Assembly (NCBI RefSeq): GCF_000016425.1
Contig: NC_009380.1
Span: 1,492,144-1,556,143 of the forward strand
Source: Salinispora tropica CNB-440
GTDB taxonomy: Bacteria; Actinomycetota; Actinomycetes; Mycobacteriales; Micromonosporaceae
DNA: 64,000 bases
Reading direction: 5' to 3'
Below the pieces are notes generated by a model. It was not told where the DNA came from and made no database searches. It saw only the letters and a list, made by a program, of their open reading frames with translations. How positions within the stretch are numbered: position 1 is the stretch's first letter; each line of letters starts with the position of its first letter. This document shows positions 14,588 through 23,484 of this stretch, piece by piece. The position numbers were made by a program, and so were the translations under genes.

Positions 14588-16805
14588 TCATTCGATCCGC
14601 GTTGCCTCGATGGTGGTGTTCGTGCGCGCCGTACGGAAGGTGGCGAGCACCGCCGTCGCGGCGAGCGTGAGGCTTGTGGCGAGGACCAGGTAGTAGGACG
14701 GGGGCGGCCAGGTGATCGTTCGTCGGCCTTCGGTGAGGCCGGCGACGATGCACCAGGCGGTGAGGATTCCCAGCCCGACGCAGAGTGCGAAGACCGTGGC
14801 GAGCGGCAGGGCGGCTTCGGCGATGATGACGCGGCGTACGGTCGATGCGGGCATTCCCATCAGGCGGAGCAGGCCCAGGACGCGTTTGCGGTCGAGGATG
14901 GCGGCGATGCTGGAGACGGCGAGGGAGACCGCGGAGATCAGGGTGGCCACGAGGATGCCCAGGTGGGCGAGATTGGCGTAGCGCGTGGCCCAGGCTTCCA
15001 CGCGGGAGCCCTCGTGGTCGACACGGGTCGTGGGCGGTGACGACAGGCGCAACTCGCTGCCGAGGATGGCGGTGCGGGCGCGTTCGACCGAGTGCGTCGT
15101 GCCGTCGGTCGAGACGACCAGGATCGCTGGTGTGGGACCCGGTGCGGTCGCCGGGCGGATGGCTAGCGGGCCGCCGCTGAAGAAGGTGCCGGTGACCTGG
15201 AGGTGGCTGGTGCCGTCGGGGGTGGGCAGGCCGACGCGGGCGGCGTCCGAGGCGGTGAAGCCAACTCCCTCGTCGGGGTAGTAGGAGCCGATCGCGGTCG
15301 CGGTGACTCCGGCGGTGTGGGCGATCTGGGAAGCCGCGGCGGTGAGCGCGGTGCGGTGGGACGCCGCTGTGGTGGCATCGGCCTGCGGCGGTGAGTCGAG
15401 GCCGGCGACCAGTATGGAGGAGGAGAGCTGCTCGGAGCCTTGGGCGGATGGCGAATCGCTGATGGCGGTGGTGATCGCGGCGGAGAAGACCGACACCAGG
15501 AAGACGGCGGCGACCAGGCCGCTGACCGCGCGGAAGGTGGCCCGGGGGTGCTGGCGGATGCGGTTCATCGCGATCACCCCGGCGGTGCCGCGGGCACCGC
15601 GGGCCGCGATCTGGGCGATCCGGTAGGTGAGCACCGGCCCGGCGGCGATCAGCCCGACCGCGATCAGGATGAAGCCCGCGATGAGGATCCTGTCGGCATG
15701 GGTGAGTGGTGTGTGGAGCAGGGCGGCGATGGTGGTGCCCAGTACCAGTACGACGCCGACGACGAGCGGCACCACGCGGAGGGTACTGGGGCGGCGTTCG
15801 GGATCGCTCGCGGCTGCCACCGAGGGGCCCGATTCTGGCGCGGCTGGTGCGCCACCCGGCGACGGTGGTGGAGCCGGCCACCACACCCGCGAGCACGACG
15901 AGCACGGTGCTCGACGGCACGGTCAGGTCGGCGCGGAAGAACCGGCCGTCGTCCAGCTCGACCAGGGCGGCAGCCGGGATGAGCAGCCACGCCAGCGCCG
16001 TTCCGGCCAGGGCGCCGACGAGGCTGGTCACCCCGGTCTCGGTGGCGGCGATGGCGGCGACCCGGCGGGGGGTGGCGCCGATGAGGCGTAGGGCGGCGAA
16101 ACGTTCGGCACGGGTGGCCGCGCCGAGGCGGGTGACGATGCCGACCAGGATCAGGACGGGGAGTAGCGTCGCGATGGCGCCGATGATCGTGATGGTGCGG
16201 TAGTTGGTGCTTGGATAGGCGGTACCGCGGAACTCGGTAACCGACCAGACCCCTCCGTGGAGAATGCCCCCCGCCACACTGAACGTCGACGCATTGAGGC
16301 TCCCGGTCGTCACCCCGGTCACGACAACCAGTGAGTCCGGGCTCGCCAGGCCAGCGTCGTCGATGACGCCGGCCGGGGTGCCGTACCGGGAGCCGAGGAT
16401 GTCGGTGGGGTTCGCCTCGATGAGGGCGATCAACGCGGGGGAGGCGTGATAGGTGCCGGCGGCCGGTGGCCGCCCGACGCCGGGCACCACCACGGTCGAG
16501 TCCGGCGTCGCGGCGATGTCGACCCTGGTGATCGTTTTGCCGTCGAAGTGGTCGAGGGTGGTCGCTGCCAGCACGGTCTCGTCGGTTGGCGCGGTGGCGG
16601 TGAGGTCGCGGACCTCGGTCGCCACTCCATCGCCCAGGGCCATCCAGGTGGCGCGTTCGGTGCGAGAGGTGACTCCACCGTAGGCACCAAGGAGCAACAG
16701 CAGCAGTGCGACGCCGACCGCGATGCCGCCGGCCATGCCGATCAGCCGCCCGGATGCCCCGCGGCCCTCTGCCGTGACGAGTCTCGTCAGGGTGAACAGC
16801 CTCAT
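14588..16805 (-). pseudogene. FtsX-like ABC permease, frameshifted
   Basis: ATG 16805 overlaps the ATPase stop (ATGA). The first ~330 residues read MRLFTLTRLVTAEGRG, a signal-anchor helix and an extracellular domain, then three helices (IIGAIATLLPVLILVGI, ATETGVTSLVGALAG-type, STVLVVLAGVVAG). The second half is in another frame (LRVVPLVVGVVLVLGTTIA through FRTARTNTTIEATRIE) and ends at 14588. Together they would give a normal ~738-residue two-module FtsX permease. The shift lies within about 15795-15845, where both frames are open. It may be inactivating, a sequencing error, or two subunits; I favour a broken gene. Confidence 0.72.
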
Positions 16806-17530
16806 CCGTCCGCTCCCCCGACCGTGGTCTGTCCATCGCGGACGACGACTTCCCAGTCGGCGAAGGCGGCCGTACGTGGGTCGTGGGTGGTGAGTATGAC
16901 GGCGGTGTTGGCATCTCTCGCCGCTTCGGTGAGGGCGAGCATGACGGTCTCGGCGGCGAGTGAGTCCAGCGATCCGGTCGGCTCGTCGGCGAAGAGCACG
17001 GTCGGCTGGGCGGCCAGGGCTCGGGCGACGGCGACCCGCTGCGCCTGCCCGCCGGAGAGCTGTGCCGGCAGCTTTCGGGAGCACTCAGCCAGGCCGAGCC
17101 GGTCGAGCCAGCTGTCCGACCGGCGTAGGGCTTCGCGACGCCGGACGCCGGCCAGCAGGAGGGGGATCGTCACGTTGTCTACCGCGGACAGGTCCGGCAG
17201 GAGTTGACCGTATTGGAAGACGAACCCGAACGTGCCCAGGCGTAGCCGAGACCGGCCCGCCTCGTCGAGTTCGCTGAGGCGAACAGTGTCGTAGTCGACG
17301 GTGCCCTCATCCGGGACCAGGACGCCGGCGAGTACGTGCAGGAGGGTGGACTTACCCGACCCGGAGGGGCCGGTCACCGCGATGATCTCTCCGGCGTGGC
17401 AGTCCAGGTCGATGCCACGCAGGGCTTCGGTCAGCCCGAACGCGAGCCGTAGCCCCCGCGCCCGCAGCAGGGGTGCTGACCCGTCTTCGGGGGCTCGCGC
17501 CGACGTACTGATGGTCTCGACCCCGTTCAC
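16802..17530 (-). CDS. ABC transporter ATP-binding protein (MacB/LolD-like)
   Basis: 242 residues from GTG 17530, which overlaps the PadR gene stop (GTGA). Walker A GPSGSGKST at 54-62, Q-loop FVFQYGQLLPDLSA, signature LSGGQAQRVAVARAL, Walker B VLFADEPTGSLDS and H-loop TTHDPRTA are all intact. The DEPTGSLD form is typical of ATPases that power FtsX-type permeases. These often handle antimicrobial peptides or lipoproteins. It is the middle gene of a PadR-ATPase-permease operon with 4-nt overlaps at both junctions. Confidence 0.93.
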   Translation of the reverse strand: MNGVETISTSARAPEDGSAPLLRARGLRLAFGLTEALRGIDLDCHAGEIIAVTGPSGSGKSTLLHVLAGVLVPDEGTVDYDTVRLSELDEAGRSRLRLGTFGFVFQYGQLLPDLSAVDNVTIPLLLAGVRRREALRRSDSWLDRLGLAECSRKLPAQLSGGQAQRVAVARALAAQPTVLFADEPTGSLDSLAAETVMLALTEAARDANTAVILTTHDPRTAAFADWEVVVRDGQTTVGGADG

Positions 17531-18051
17531 TTCTTTACCTCGGCTCGTAGCTGGGACAGGCGGGCCACGGTCAGGTCGATCCAGCGCAGGTCCGCCTCGA
17601 TGTGGAACAGGGCGTGGTCGCAGGCGAGGACGACGGCGAGGCCCGCTCCCCGCTTCTCGTTGGTCAGCTCCCGCATGCGTGCCATGTGCCGGGTGCGCTG
17701 TAGGTCCAGCAGCCGGCCCGCGTCGTCCCCGAGGAGCAGCGCGATGATCGTCTTGGCGAAGAGGTCGCTCTGCAGGGTTTCTGACGGCACCTCGGGGGTG
17801 AAGATCCATTCCAGGACCCGGGTGCGACCCGCGGGGGTGATCCCGTAGCGCTTGCGATCCGGGCCGGCACCGGCCTCCGCGCCGACCGCGACGATCCAAC
17901 CGTTGCGCATCAGCCGGGTCAGGGTCGTGTACACCTGCCCGAACGCCAGCGGCTTCTTCAGCCCGAACCAGCGGTCATATCTGTTTTTCAGGTCGTAGCC
18001 GTAGCTCGCGCCGGTGCCGAGGAGGCCGAGCAGCGTCGTCGTGTTGTCCAC
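17527..18051 (-). CDS. PadR-family transcriptional regulator
   Basis: 174 residues from GTG 18051 (VDNTTTLLGLLGTGASYGYDL), preceded by a promoter so close that the mRNA is probably leaderless. The N-terminal winged helix (YGYDLKNRYDRWFG, FGQVYTTLTRLMRNGWI, DRKRYGITPAGR) and helical C-terminal dimerisation part (LQRTRHMARMRELT) fit PadR subfamily 2. Such regulators usually repress a linked transporter and are released by its substrate. Here it heads the operon with the ABC ATPase and FtsX-like permease. A longer reading frame to 18087 lacks start signals. Confidence 0.9.
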   Translation of the reverse strand: MDNTTTLLGLLGTGASYGYDLKNRYDRWFGLKKPLAFGQVYTTLTRLMRNGWIVAVGAEAGAGPDRKRYGITPAGRTRVLEWIFTPEVPSETLQSDLFAKTIIALLLGDDAGRLLDLQRTRHMARMRELTNEKRGAGLAVVLACDHALFHIEADLRWIDLTVARLSQLRAEVKK

Positions 18052-18090
18052 GCCCCGGGACTCTATACACTCGGCATCTACACACACAAT
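18052..18090 (-). promoter_or_regulatory. Probable leaderless promoter of the PadR-ABC operon
   Basis: On the minus strand TTGTGT (18089-18084) and TATAGA (18067-18062) are separated by 16 nt. The -10-like hexamer ends ten bases before the GTG. The expected transcription start is therefore within a few bases of the start codon. Confidence 0.55.
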
Positions 18091-18144
18091 CTACTGTGGT
18101 TGGTGAGGTTGTCGAGAGTGGAGTTCGGCGGAGATGTCGCTCGA

Positions 18145-18193
18145 GCGTCAACTTCCGGTTGACGCAGGCCATGCGTCAACTTAAGGTTGACGC
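18145..18193 (+). promoter_or_regulatory. Two tandem palindromic operators abutting the ClpC2-like start codon
   Basis: GCGTCAAC-N5-GTTGACGC occurs twice, at 18145-18165 and 18173-18193, with centres 28 bp apart. The second copy extends to 10-bp arms (ATGCGTCAAC/GTTGACGCAT) and includes the first bases of the ATG at 18194. Placement over the start region suggests strong repression of a leaderless transcript, most simply by the HTH-containing product itself. Confidence 0.85.
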
Positions 18194-18925
18194 ATGGCTG
18201 AACCATTGATGATGACCCACCCGGTACGCCTCGACGAGCTGATCGACCACATCAAGCAGGCGCACACCAATGCACTGGACCAACTCGCCGACGCGGTCCT
18301 TGCCGGGGACCACCTCGGCGAGGTGGCTGACCATCTGATCGGGCACTTCGTTGACCAGGCCCGACGCTCGGGCGCCTCGTGGACCGAGATCGGCCGCAGC
18401 ATGGGCGTCAGTAAGCAGGCCGCCCAGAAGCGCTCGGCGGCGAAGGTGGCGAGCGCCGCGGCGCTGGAATCCGATGCCGGCTTCAGCCGGTTCACCACCC
18501 GGGCCCGCAACGTCGTCATCGCCTCCCAGGAGGAGGCGCGGGCCGCTGGAAACGTCGAGATCGGTCCGGTGCACCTGGCGTTGGGCCTGCTGGTCGACCC
18601 GGACGCGCTCGCCCCTCAACTGATCACGGCGCGAGGGGTGTCCCTGGACCGCCTGGCAGACGCGGTCGCGGCGACCCTACCGCCACGCGTCGAGCAGGTC
18701 CCGGACCTGATCCCGTACGATGCACGGGGCAAGAAGGTCCTGGAGCTCACCTTTCGGGAGGGGCTTCGACTCGGCCACAATTACATCGGGACCGAGCACA
18801 TTCTGCTCGCCCTCCTCGAGGCCGAGGACGGCGACGGCGTGCTCACCGGCCTCGGCCTCGAGAAGGAAGGGGTGGAGGCCGCGCTCCAAGGTGCACTCGC
18901 CGCGCTCACCCGAAAGAAGAGCTGA
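18194..18925 (+). CDS. ClpC2-like protein: HTH plus Clp N-terminal domain, probable autorepressor
   Basis: 243 residues from an ATG directly abutting a palindrome, with no ribosome-binding site. The N-terminal part has a helix-turn-helix (SGASWTEIGRSMGVSKQAAQ KR, ~58-78). The C-terminal ~150 residues contain two Clp repeats (FTTRARNVVIASQEEARAAG and LELTFREGLRLGHNYIGTEH, each followed by a HLALGLL/HILLALL helix). No AAA+ ATPase domain follows. Mycobacterial ClpC2 has similar architecture, binds ClpC1-targeting antibiotics such as cyclomarin and regulates its own promoter. A like role is inferred here. Confidence 0.85.
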   Translation: MAEPLMMTHPVRLDELIDHIKQAHTNALDQLADAVLAGDHLGEVADHLIGHFVDQARRSGASWTEIGRSMGVSKQAAQKRSAAKVASAAALESDAGFSRFTTRARNVVIASQEEARAAGNVEIGPVHLALGLLVDPDALAPQLITARGVSLDRLADAVAATLPPRVEQVPDLIPYDARGKKVLELTFREGLRLGHNYIGTEHILLALLEAEDGDGVLTGLGLEKEGVEAALQGALAALTRKKS

Positions 18926-18985
18926 GTAGCCGGAGAGCTGCATAGCCCGGACAGGGGTAGGCGTGGCAGTCGAGGGAGGCGGGAT

Positions 18986-19687
18986 ATGGAGCAGCGGCTG
19001 AGCATCGCGGTGGCACAGCCCCGGTGCGTCGCGTACGACGTGGCGGTCAACGCGGCAGCTCATGCGGTGGCTGTCCGGGCGGCGGACGCGCGGGTGGTGG
19101 TGTTCCCCGAGATGTCGCTGACCGGCTACGAACTGGACGCGCTGCCGGTCGCTCCCGACGATGAACGGCTGGCGCCCATTGTCGCGGCCTGCGCTGAGAC
19201 CGGGGCGCTTGCGCTGGTCGGCGCCCCGGTGCCCGGACCGAGCATCGGTGTGCTGGCAGTGGACGGGGATGGTGCGTGGGTGGCCTACCGGAAGGTCCAC
19301 CTGCACGGCGTGGAGATTGATCGTTTCGTCCCCGGCGAACCCACGGTGATCGACGTGGACGGGTGGCGGCTGGGCCTTGCCGTCTGCCGCGACACCGGCG
19401 TTCCCGAGCATGCCGCCAAGACGGTCGCGCTGGGGATTGACGGTTATGTGGCGGGCGTGGTCCACGCCGATGACGAGGTCGACGTTCACGGCGAGCGGGC
19501 CCGTCGGGTCGCCGCCGACCACGGTGTCTGGGTGGCCGTGGCAGCCTTCGCGGGGCCGACCGGTGGCGGCTTTGCCCGCACGTCCGGCCGTTCGGGCATC
19601 TGGTCCGCTGCCGGGGAACTGGTCGCCGAGGCAGGCGTCGCCCCCGACGAGGTCGCCCGTGCGACCCTCGCCCGGAGCGTGCGCTGA
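18986..19687 (+). CDS. Carbon-nitrogen hydrolase (nitrilase superfamily)
   Basis: 233 residues. The catalytic triad is visible: Glu42 (VVFPEMSLTGYE), Lys103 (AYRKVHLHG) and Cys134 (LAVCRDTG). The family hydrolyses nitriles or amides through a Cys thioester. The protein is shorter than typical amidases (260-300 residues), and the region after Cys134 is compact. Substrate cannot be predicted from the sequence. The next gene (VOC) is convergent, and the 110-bp gap between them has nothing I can annotate. Confidence 0.9.
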   Translation: MEQRLSIAVAQPRCVAYDVAVNAAAHAVAVRAADARVVVFPEMSLTGYELDALPVAPDDERLAPIVAACAETGALALVGAPVPGPSIGVLAVDGDGAWVAYRKVHLHGVEIDRFVPGEPTVIDVDGWRLGLAVCRDTGVPEHAAKTVALGIDGYVAGVVHADDEVDVHGERARRVAADHGVWVAVAAFAGPTGGGFARTSGRSGIWSAAGELVAEAGVAPDEVARATLARSVR

Positions 19688-19798
19688 CGCGGTCACCGCC
19701 GGGACGGTGACCAGGTGCGATGCACCGACGCGGCGGAGCGGCCAGCTGACGGCTGGCGAATCCCTGCTGGTGGGCGGTGGTGCGGTTGGCCGACCTGC

Positions 19799-20185
19799 TC
19801 AGACTCCGGTGTTGATGCAGAACGGGTGGCCGGCGGGGTCCAGCAGCACTCGCCATCGGTCCGGTTGCGGTTGGGCCGGGGGCTCGGTGGCGCCGAGGGC
19901 GAGTAGTCGGGCCTGGGTGGCGTCCAGGTCGTCGACACCCAATTCGATGTGGGCCCGCTTCTCCTGGGTCGGGTCCGGCCAGGTGGGACGTTGGTATTCG
20001 GCCAGCCGGCTGAAGCCCAGACCGGGTGCGCCGTTCCGGCCGAGCAGGACGAAGTCGTCGGTGGAATAGGCGACCGGCAGATCGAGGGCGGCCCCGTAGA
20101 AGCGTGCCAACTCGTATGGGTCCGGGCAGTCGAAGGTGACGGCCACGTAGCGGGTCGCGGGTGTTGGTGTGGCTTCGGTGCTCAT
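19799..20185 (-). CDS. VOC-family (glyoxalase/bleomycin-resistance fold) protein
   Basis: 128 residues from ATG 20185 (MSTEATPTPATRYVAVTFDC). The open frame extends 20 codons further upstream without a good start. Two beta-alpha-beta-beta-beta halves are recognisable: YVAVTFDCPDPYELARFYGA at the start and AHIELGVDDLDATQARLLALG, VLLDPAGHPFCI at the end. This is the common actinobacterial VOC type, and its substrate is unknown. It is divergent from the WYL regulator, with 63 bp between starts, so that regulator probably controls it. Confidence 0.9.
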   Translation of the reverse strand: MSTEATPTPATRYVAVTFDCPDPYELARFYGAALDLPVAYSTDDFVLLGRNGAPGLGFSRLAEYQRPTWPDPTQEKRAHIELGVDDLDATQARLLALGATEPPAQPQPDRWRVLLDPAGHPFCINTGV

Positions 20186-20248
20186 GGCGGAGACGTTATG
20201 CCGCGACCAGGACGGCTTCGGTCCTGGTCGTGCGGGAAGCTTCAAGGC

Positions 20249-21217
20249 GTGATCAGCACTTCCGTCCGCCTCCTGCGTCTGGCCGCGCTGCTGTCCGCAC
20301 GGCCGTCGTGGACCTGTGCCGAGTTGGCCGAGCGGATGGAGGTCACCGATCGCACGGTCCGTCGGGACATCGCCCGGCTGCGGGAACTCGGCTACGGTGT
20401 CGAGTCCGACCCCGGGCCGTGGGGTGGCTACCGCCTCAGCGTCGGCACCCGGGTTCCACCACTGGTCCTCGATGACGAGGAGTCGCTCGCCGTGGCTGTC
20501 GGGCTGCGCGAGGCCGCCCTCAGTGGCGTTCTCGGCAGTGATCAGGCCGCGCTGTCTGCGCTGCTGAAGTTGCGGCAGGTCCTACCGCCGCGAATCGCGG
20601 ACCGGCTGGGTGAGATGGACGCCGCGTTCGTGCACACCCCCCGGTCCCAGGAGCGACAGATCGCGCCCGGCATGCTACTGGAACTGGCCACTGTGTGCCG
20701 ACGCGGCGAACGTGTTCGCCTGTCGTACCGGGACCGACGGGACAGGGGCACGGTCCGGGATGTTGACCCGTACCGCCTCGTGCGGGCGGGGCGTCGCTGG
20801 TACCTCGTCGGCCAGGACGTGGCGCGGGGTGAGTGGCGTACGTTCCGGGCCGACCGGGTGGAGCAGGTCCGGTCGACCGGGCACGCGGCGAAACTCGTGG
20901 ACCCGCCCGACCCGGTGCTGCTGGTCTCCCGTGGCATCGCGGGCGGCGCCTACCCGATCTATGCCACGGTTCGCCTTCCGTTGCCTCAGGATCAGGCGCT
21001 GCGGCTGGTTCCCGCGACGGTCGGTACCCATGCCCCGGACGGCCCCGATGCCACTGTTGTGGAGATCGGCGGACCCGACCCGGACCGGCTCGCCGCGTAC
21101 CTGCTCAGCCTGGGCACTTCCCTGCAGGTGCTGACTCCGCGCGCGGTACGGGTGGCTCTCCTGCGCCGTATGCGGGAGTTGTTCGAGGTCAACGGGGGCG
21201 GCCAACTCCCGAGCTGA
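20249..21217 (+). CDS. WYL-domain transcriptional regulator (DeoR-type HTH)
   Basis: 322 residues from GTG 20249 (VISTSVRLLRLAALLSARPSW). The N-terminal winged HTH is LAERMEVTDRTVRRDIARLREL, followed by GVESDPGPWGGYRL. The WYL domain (VRLSYRDRRDRGTVRDVDPY, then RRWYLVGQDVARGEWRTFRADRV) and the WCX C-terminal region (AVRVALLRRMRELFE) follow. The family senses ligands, often oligonucleotides or metabolites, through the WYL domain. The divergent VOC gene is the obvious candidate target. Confidence 0.93.
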   Translation: MISTSVRLLRLAALLSARPSWTCAELAERMEVTDRTVRRDIARLRELGYGVESDPGPWGGYRLSVGTRVPPLVLDDEESLAVAVGLREAALSGVLGSDQAALSALLKLRQVLPPRIADRLGEMDAAFVHTPRSQERQIAPGMLLELATVCRRGERVRLSYRDRRDRGTVRDVDPYRLVRAGRRWYLVGQDVARGEWRTFRADRVEQVRSTGHAAKLVDPPDPVLLVSRGIAGGAYPIYATVRLPLPQDQALRLVPATVGTHAPDGPDATVVEIGGPDPDRLAAYLLSLGTSLQVLTPRAVRVALLRRMRELFEVNGGGQLPS

Positions 21218-21453
21218 TCGTGGTCAGCGGTGGTGTGCGAGGGGCCGGAGGAAAAGGTCGTGTGGCACTCGTATCGTGCACATTAACCATCGTGAAACAA
21301 ATAGCAATTCAGTCTCTTGTGTACACAGTGTTTCCGGTTGGCTATCCGAGCCACGTGATTTTGCCCGTTTAGTCCAAGAGTCCTCCCGGTGGCATGGTGT
21401 TCAGGTGTGCTCCTCAGGAGGGGCCGAGGCGTGTGATCCGTGGACATTGTCGA

Positions 21454-21743
21454 TTATGTTGCTGTCGCGCGTCCTTTTGGTTCGTTTCCGGCGCTACTAC
21501 CCGGCTTGGCATGGTCGCTGCGACGGCGGCAGCGGCCCGCTCCGTCGATTCGGGCGTCGCACCAGATCCGGGTACGCAGAGACTGTCGGTCCTCCTCGCT
21601 CACGGAGGTGTCGCCGAAGTCGATGACGGTGACGGTGACGACGACGTGCGCGAGTGAGTCGCGGAGTGCCGTGCCAGGGTGATCGCCTCGTCCTGGTCGG
21701 TGAGTGTCGTCGGCACATGGAGGATCCAGCGCGGTGGGGCCAT
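21454..21743 (-). pseudogene. Small conserved actinobacterial protein, frameshifted
   Basis: ATG 21743 opens MAPPRWILHVPTTLTDQDEA. After LARHS the continuation (RDSLAHVVVTVTVIDFGDTS, then VSEEDRQSLRTRIWCDAR) is in the next frame. Together they would give a ~95-residue protein of a type often seen behind DivIVA-domain/Scr1-regulator loci in this family. One indel separates the parts and the C-terminus runs on to 21454. The function is unknown. It lies just downstream of another decayed gene on the same strand. Confidence 0.6.
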
Positions 21744-21748
21744 CGGCG

Positions 21749-22097
21749 CTACCTGTTGGTGTCCACGCCGGAGGCGCGGTGCGCGTTGTCGACGTCGACG
21801 ACGTCGGGTGCGTTGGTGTGGTGGTAGCCGCAGTCGGTGTGCCGGGACTGCCCCTGGCGCAGGGCCTGACGGATGCGCTCTGCCTCGATGTTCGCGGTGG
21901 TCAGGTCGCGGTGCAGGCGGTCGATCTCGTCACCGACCCGGCTCAGATAGTCGTGCAGCTGTTTCGGGTCGAGGCCCCGTCGACAGGCGTCGAAAGTGGC
22001 GCTCCGGAGCTGGTACGCGTGCAGCCGGTCCTGCTCAGGTAGATCACCGGCAGGCCGCCGGTGGGTGTGTTGCCGAAATGGTGTCGATGGCGGTCAT
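21749..22097 (-). pseudogene. DivIVA-domain small protein, frameshifted near its start
   Basis: ATG 22097 reads MTAIDTISATHPPA and then stops. GLPVIYLSR is in a second frame. RLHAYQLRSATFDACRRGLD, QLHDYLSRVGDEIDRLHRDL and ANIEAERIRQALRQ are in a third, ending at 21749. The pieces match small DivIVA-domain proteins that accompany Scr1-like regulators in Micromonosporaceae. Two indels in the first 35 codons separate them. Bidirectional spacing from the XRE gene at 22296 suggests an old divergent regulation. Confidence 0.65.
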
Positions 22098-22206
22098 GGC
22101 GCTCCTTGTGGCTGATATCGGCGCCGGGGTGGGCGCCCGGATGAGGTGGGGGAGGTGTCTGGACCAACGGACCGGAGCCGATTTGTGGCCGGTCTCAGGC
22201 AAGGTT

Positions 22207-22232
22207 CATTGCAGCCCTGGATTGATGCAATG
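22207..22232 (+). promoter_or_regulatory. Inverted repeat in the divergent XRE/DivIVA intergenic region
   Basis: CATTGCA (22207-22213) and TGCAATG (22226-22232) form a perfect 7-bp inverted repeat with a 12-bp spacer, about 65 bp upstream of the XRE start. It could be an operator of that regulator. No other support is available. Confidence 0.35.
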
Positions 22233-22295
22233 TCTCGCGGGAGGATGCGGACCAAGGGATGAGGTGCCTAACGCGACGACAGAAAAGGAGATGGC

Positions 22296-23177
22296 GTGGA
22301 TGACTCGGGGAGCACCGTTCCGCGTAGGCAACTCGGTAGGTATCTGAGAGAGCTTCGAGAAAACGCCTATGTCACGGTGTCGGCCGCCGCGAAGGAACTG
22401 GAGTGGTCGGCACCCCGGATCTGGCGGTACGAGACCGGTCAAGTCCCCATGCACCCCAACGATGTGGAGGCGATGTGTCGGGTCTATGGCACGACCCAGG
22501 AGACGATCGAGACGATGCGGGCACTGGCCCGGGAGACCAAGGCGCACGGCTGGTGGCACAGCTACAGCTCGGCGATCAAGGACTGGTTCAAGCTCTACGT
22601 CGGCCTGGAGGCCGCCGCGACCCGGATCCGGAAGTACGAGGTAGACCTGGTTCCCGGCCTGTTGCAGACGGTGGAGTACATGACCGAGGTGATCGCCACC
22701 GACCATCCGCAGCTCAGTGAGGGCGAACGTCGGGCGAAGGTGGAGGTTCGCCTGCACCGGCAGCGGCTGTTGGTCCGGGCGATCCCCCGGGCGCCTCAGC
22801 TTGAGGTGGTCCTGAACGAGGCGGTGCTGCGGCGACCCCTGCGCGACCGGTCGGCGATGGTGCGTCAACTCGAGGCGCTGCACGTCGCCGGGCAACGGCA
22901 CAACGTCGGTCTCCGGGTGCTGCCGCTGAGCGCCGGGGTGTTCCGCTGGGCGCAGGTGGGCACCTTCACCACGCTGGAGTTCCCGACCGACGTGCGGGAG
23001 CCGGAGCCGACCACCATCTATATGGATGGGCCGTGTGGGGCGGTCTACCTTGACAAGGCCCACGAGATCCAGACCTACGAGGACGCCTGGCGCTCACTCA
23101 GCGAGCGAGCGTTGGGCGTTGACGAGTCCCGTGAGTTGATCATGGCGATTGCGAGGGAGATGACCGATGAGGCGTGA
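22296..23177 (+). CDS. XRE-family regulator with DUF5753 (Scr1-type)
   Basis: 293 residues from GTG 22296, behind AAAAGGAG. The N-terminal HTH is LGRYLRELRENAYVTVSAAA, then KELEWSAPRIWRYETGQ. The DUF5753 part includes ALARETKAHGWWHSYSSAIK, YVGLEAAATRIRKYEVDLVP, GLLQTVEYMTEVI and YMDGPCGAVYLDKAHEI. This is the widespread actinobacterial Scr1/WhiJ-like regulator usually followed by a DUF397 gene, as here with an 11-bp overlap. Such pairs form regulator/antagonist modules and can influence development or antibiotic production. Confidence 0.93.
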   Translation: MDDSGSTVPRRQLGRYLRELRENAYVTVSAAAKELEWSAPRIWRYETGQVPMHPNDVEAMCRVYGTTQETIETMRALARETKAHGWWHSYSSAIKDWFKLYVGLEAAATRIRKYEVDLVPGLLQTVEYMTEVIATDHPQLSEGERRAKVEVRLHRQRLLVRAIPRAPQLEVVLNEAVLRRPLRDRSAMVRQLEALHVAGQRHNVGLRVLPLSAGVFRWAQVGTFTTLEFPTDVREPEPTTIYMDGPCGAVYLDKAHEIQTYEDAWRSLSERALGVDESRELIMAIAREMTDEA

Positions 23178-23385
23178 CGGGGTGTGGCGTAAGTCGTCCC
23201 GGTCCGGTGGCGAGGGTGACTGCGTCGAGGTAGCGGCGTTCGGCGCCGCCGTCGGCGCGCGGGACGGCGTTGTCGGCGTACGGGACAGCAAGGACCGGCC
23301 GGGGCCGGCGCTGAGCTTCGACCCGGCGGCCTGGACCCGGTTCGTCGCCGCTGTCCCGGCTGGGGAGCGCGACCACCAGCTCTGA
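23167..23385 (+). CDS. DUF397 protein, partner of the XRE regulator
   Basis: 72 residues starting within the last codons of the XRE gene. The family signature is clear: WRKSSRSGGEGDCVEVA near the N-terminus, VGVRDSKDRPGPAL in the middle, then FDPAAWTRFVAAV. DUF397 (Scr2/WhiJ-associated) proteins bind and counteract their cognate XRE regulator. The 11-bp overlap ensures coupled synthesis. Confidence 0.93.
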   Translation: MRRDGVWRKSSRSGGEGDCVEVAAFGAAVGARDGVVGVRDSKDRPGPALSFDPAAWTRFVAAVPAGERDHQL

Positions 23386-23484
23386 GCTGCTGTTGGCCGG
23401 TGCCGGCGCGCGGCCGGCATCGGCCTGCGGCGTGTCGGCTGAGGCTCCCGGCGGGCGCCGAATCGGCTGGGGAACAATAGCGGG

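Noticed and set aside
14553-17084. Reading the long open frame across the ABC operon as one 843-residue protein
   Set aside because: After about residue 440 it becomes Arg/His/Pro-rich and unlike a permease, while the adjacent frame supplies the missing helices.
21318-21327. TGTGTACACA palindrome in the gap after the WYL gene
   Set aside because: A 10-bp palindrome is too short, and it has no adjacent start codon or second copy to support an operator.
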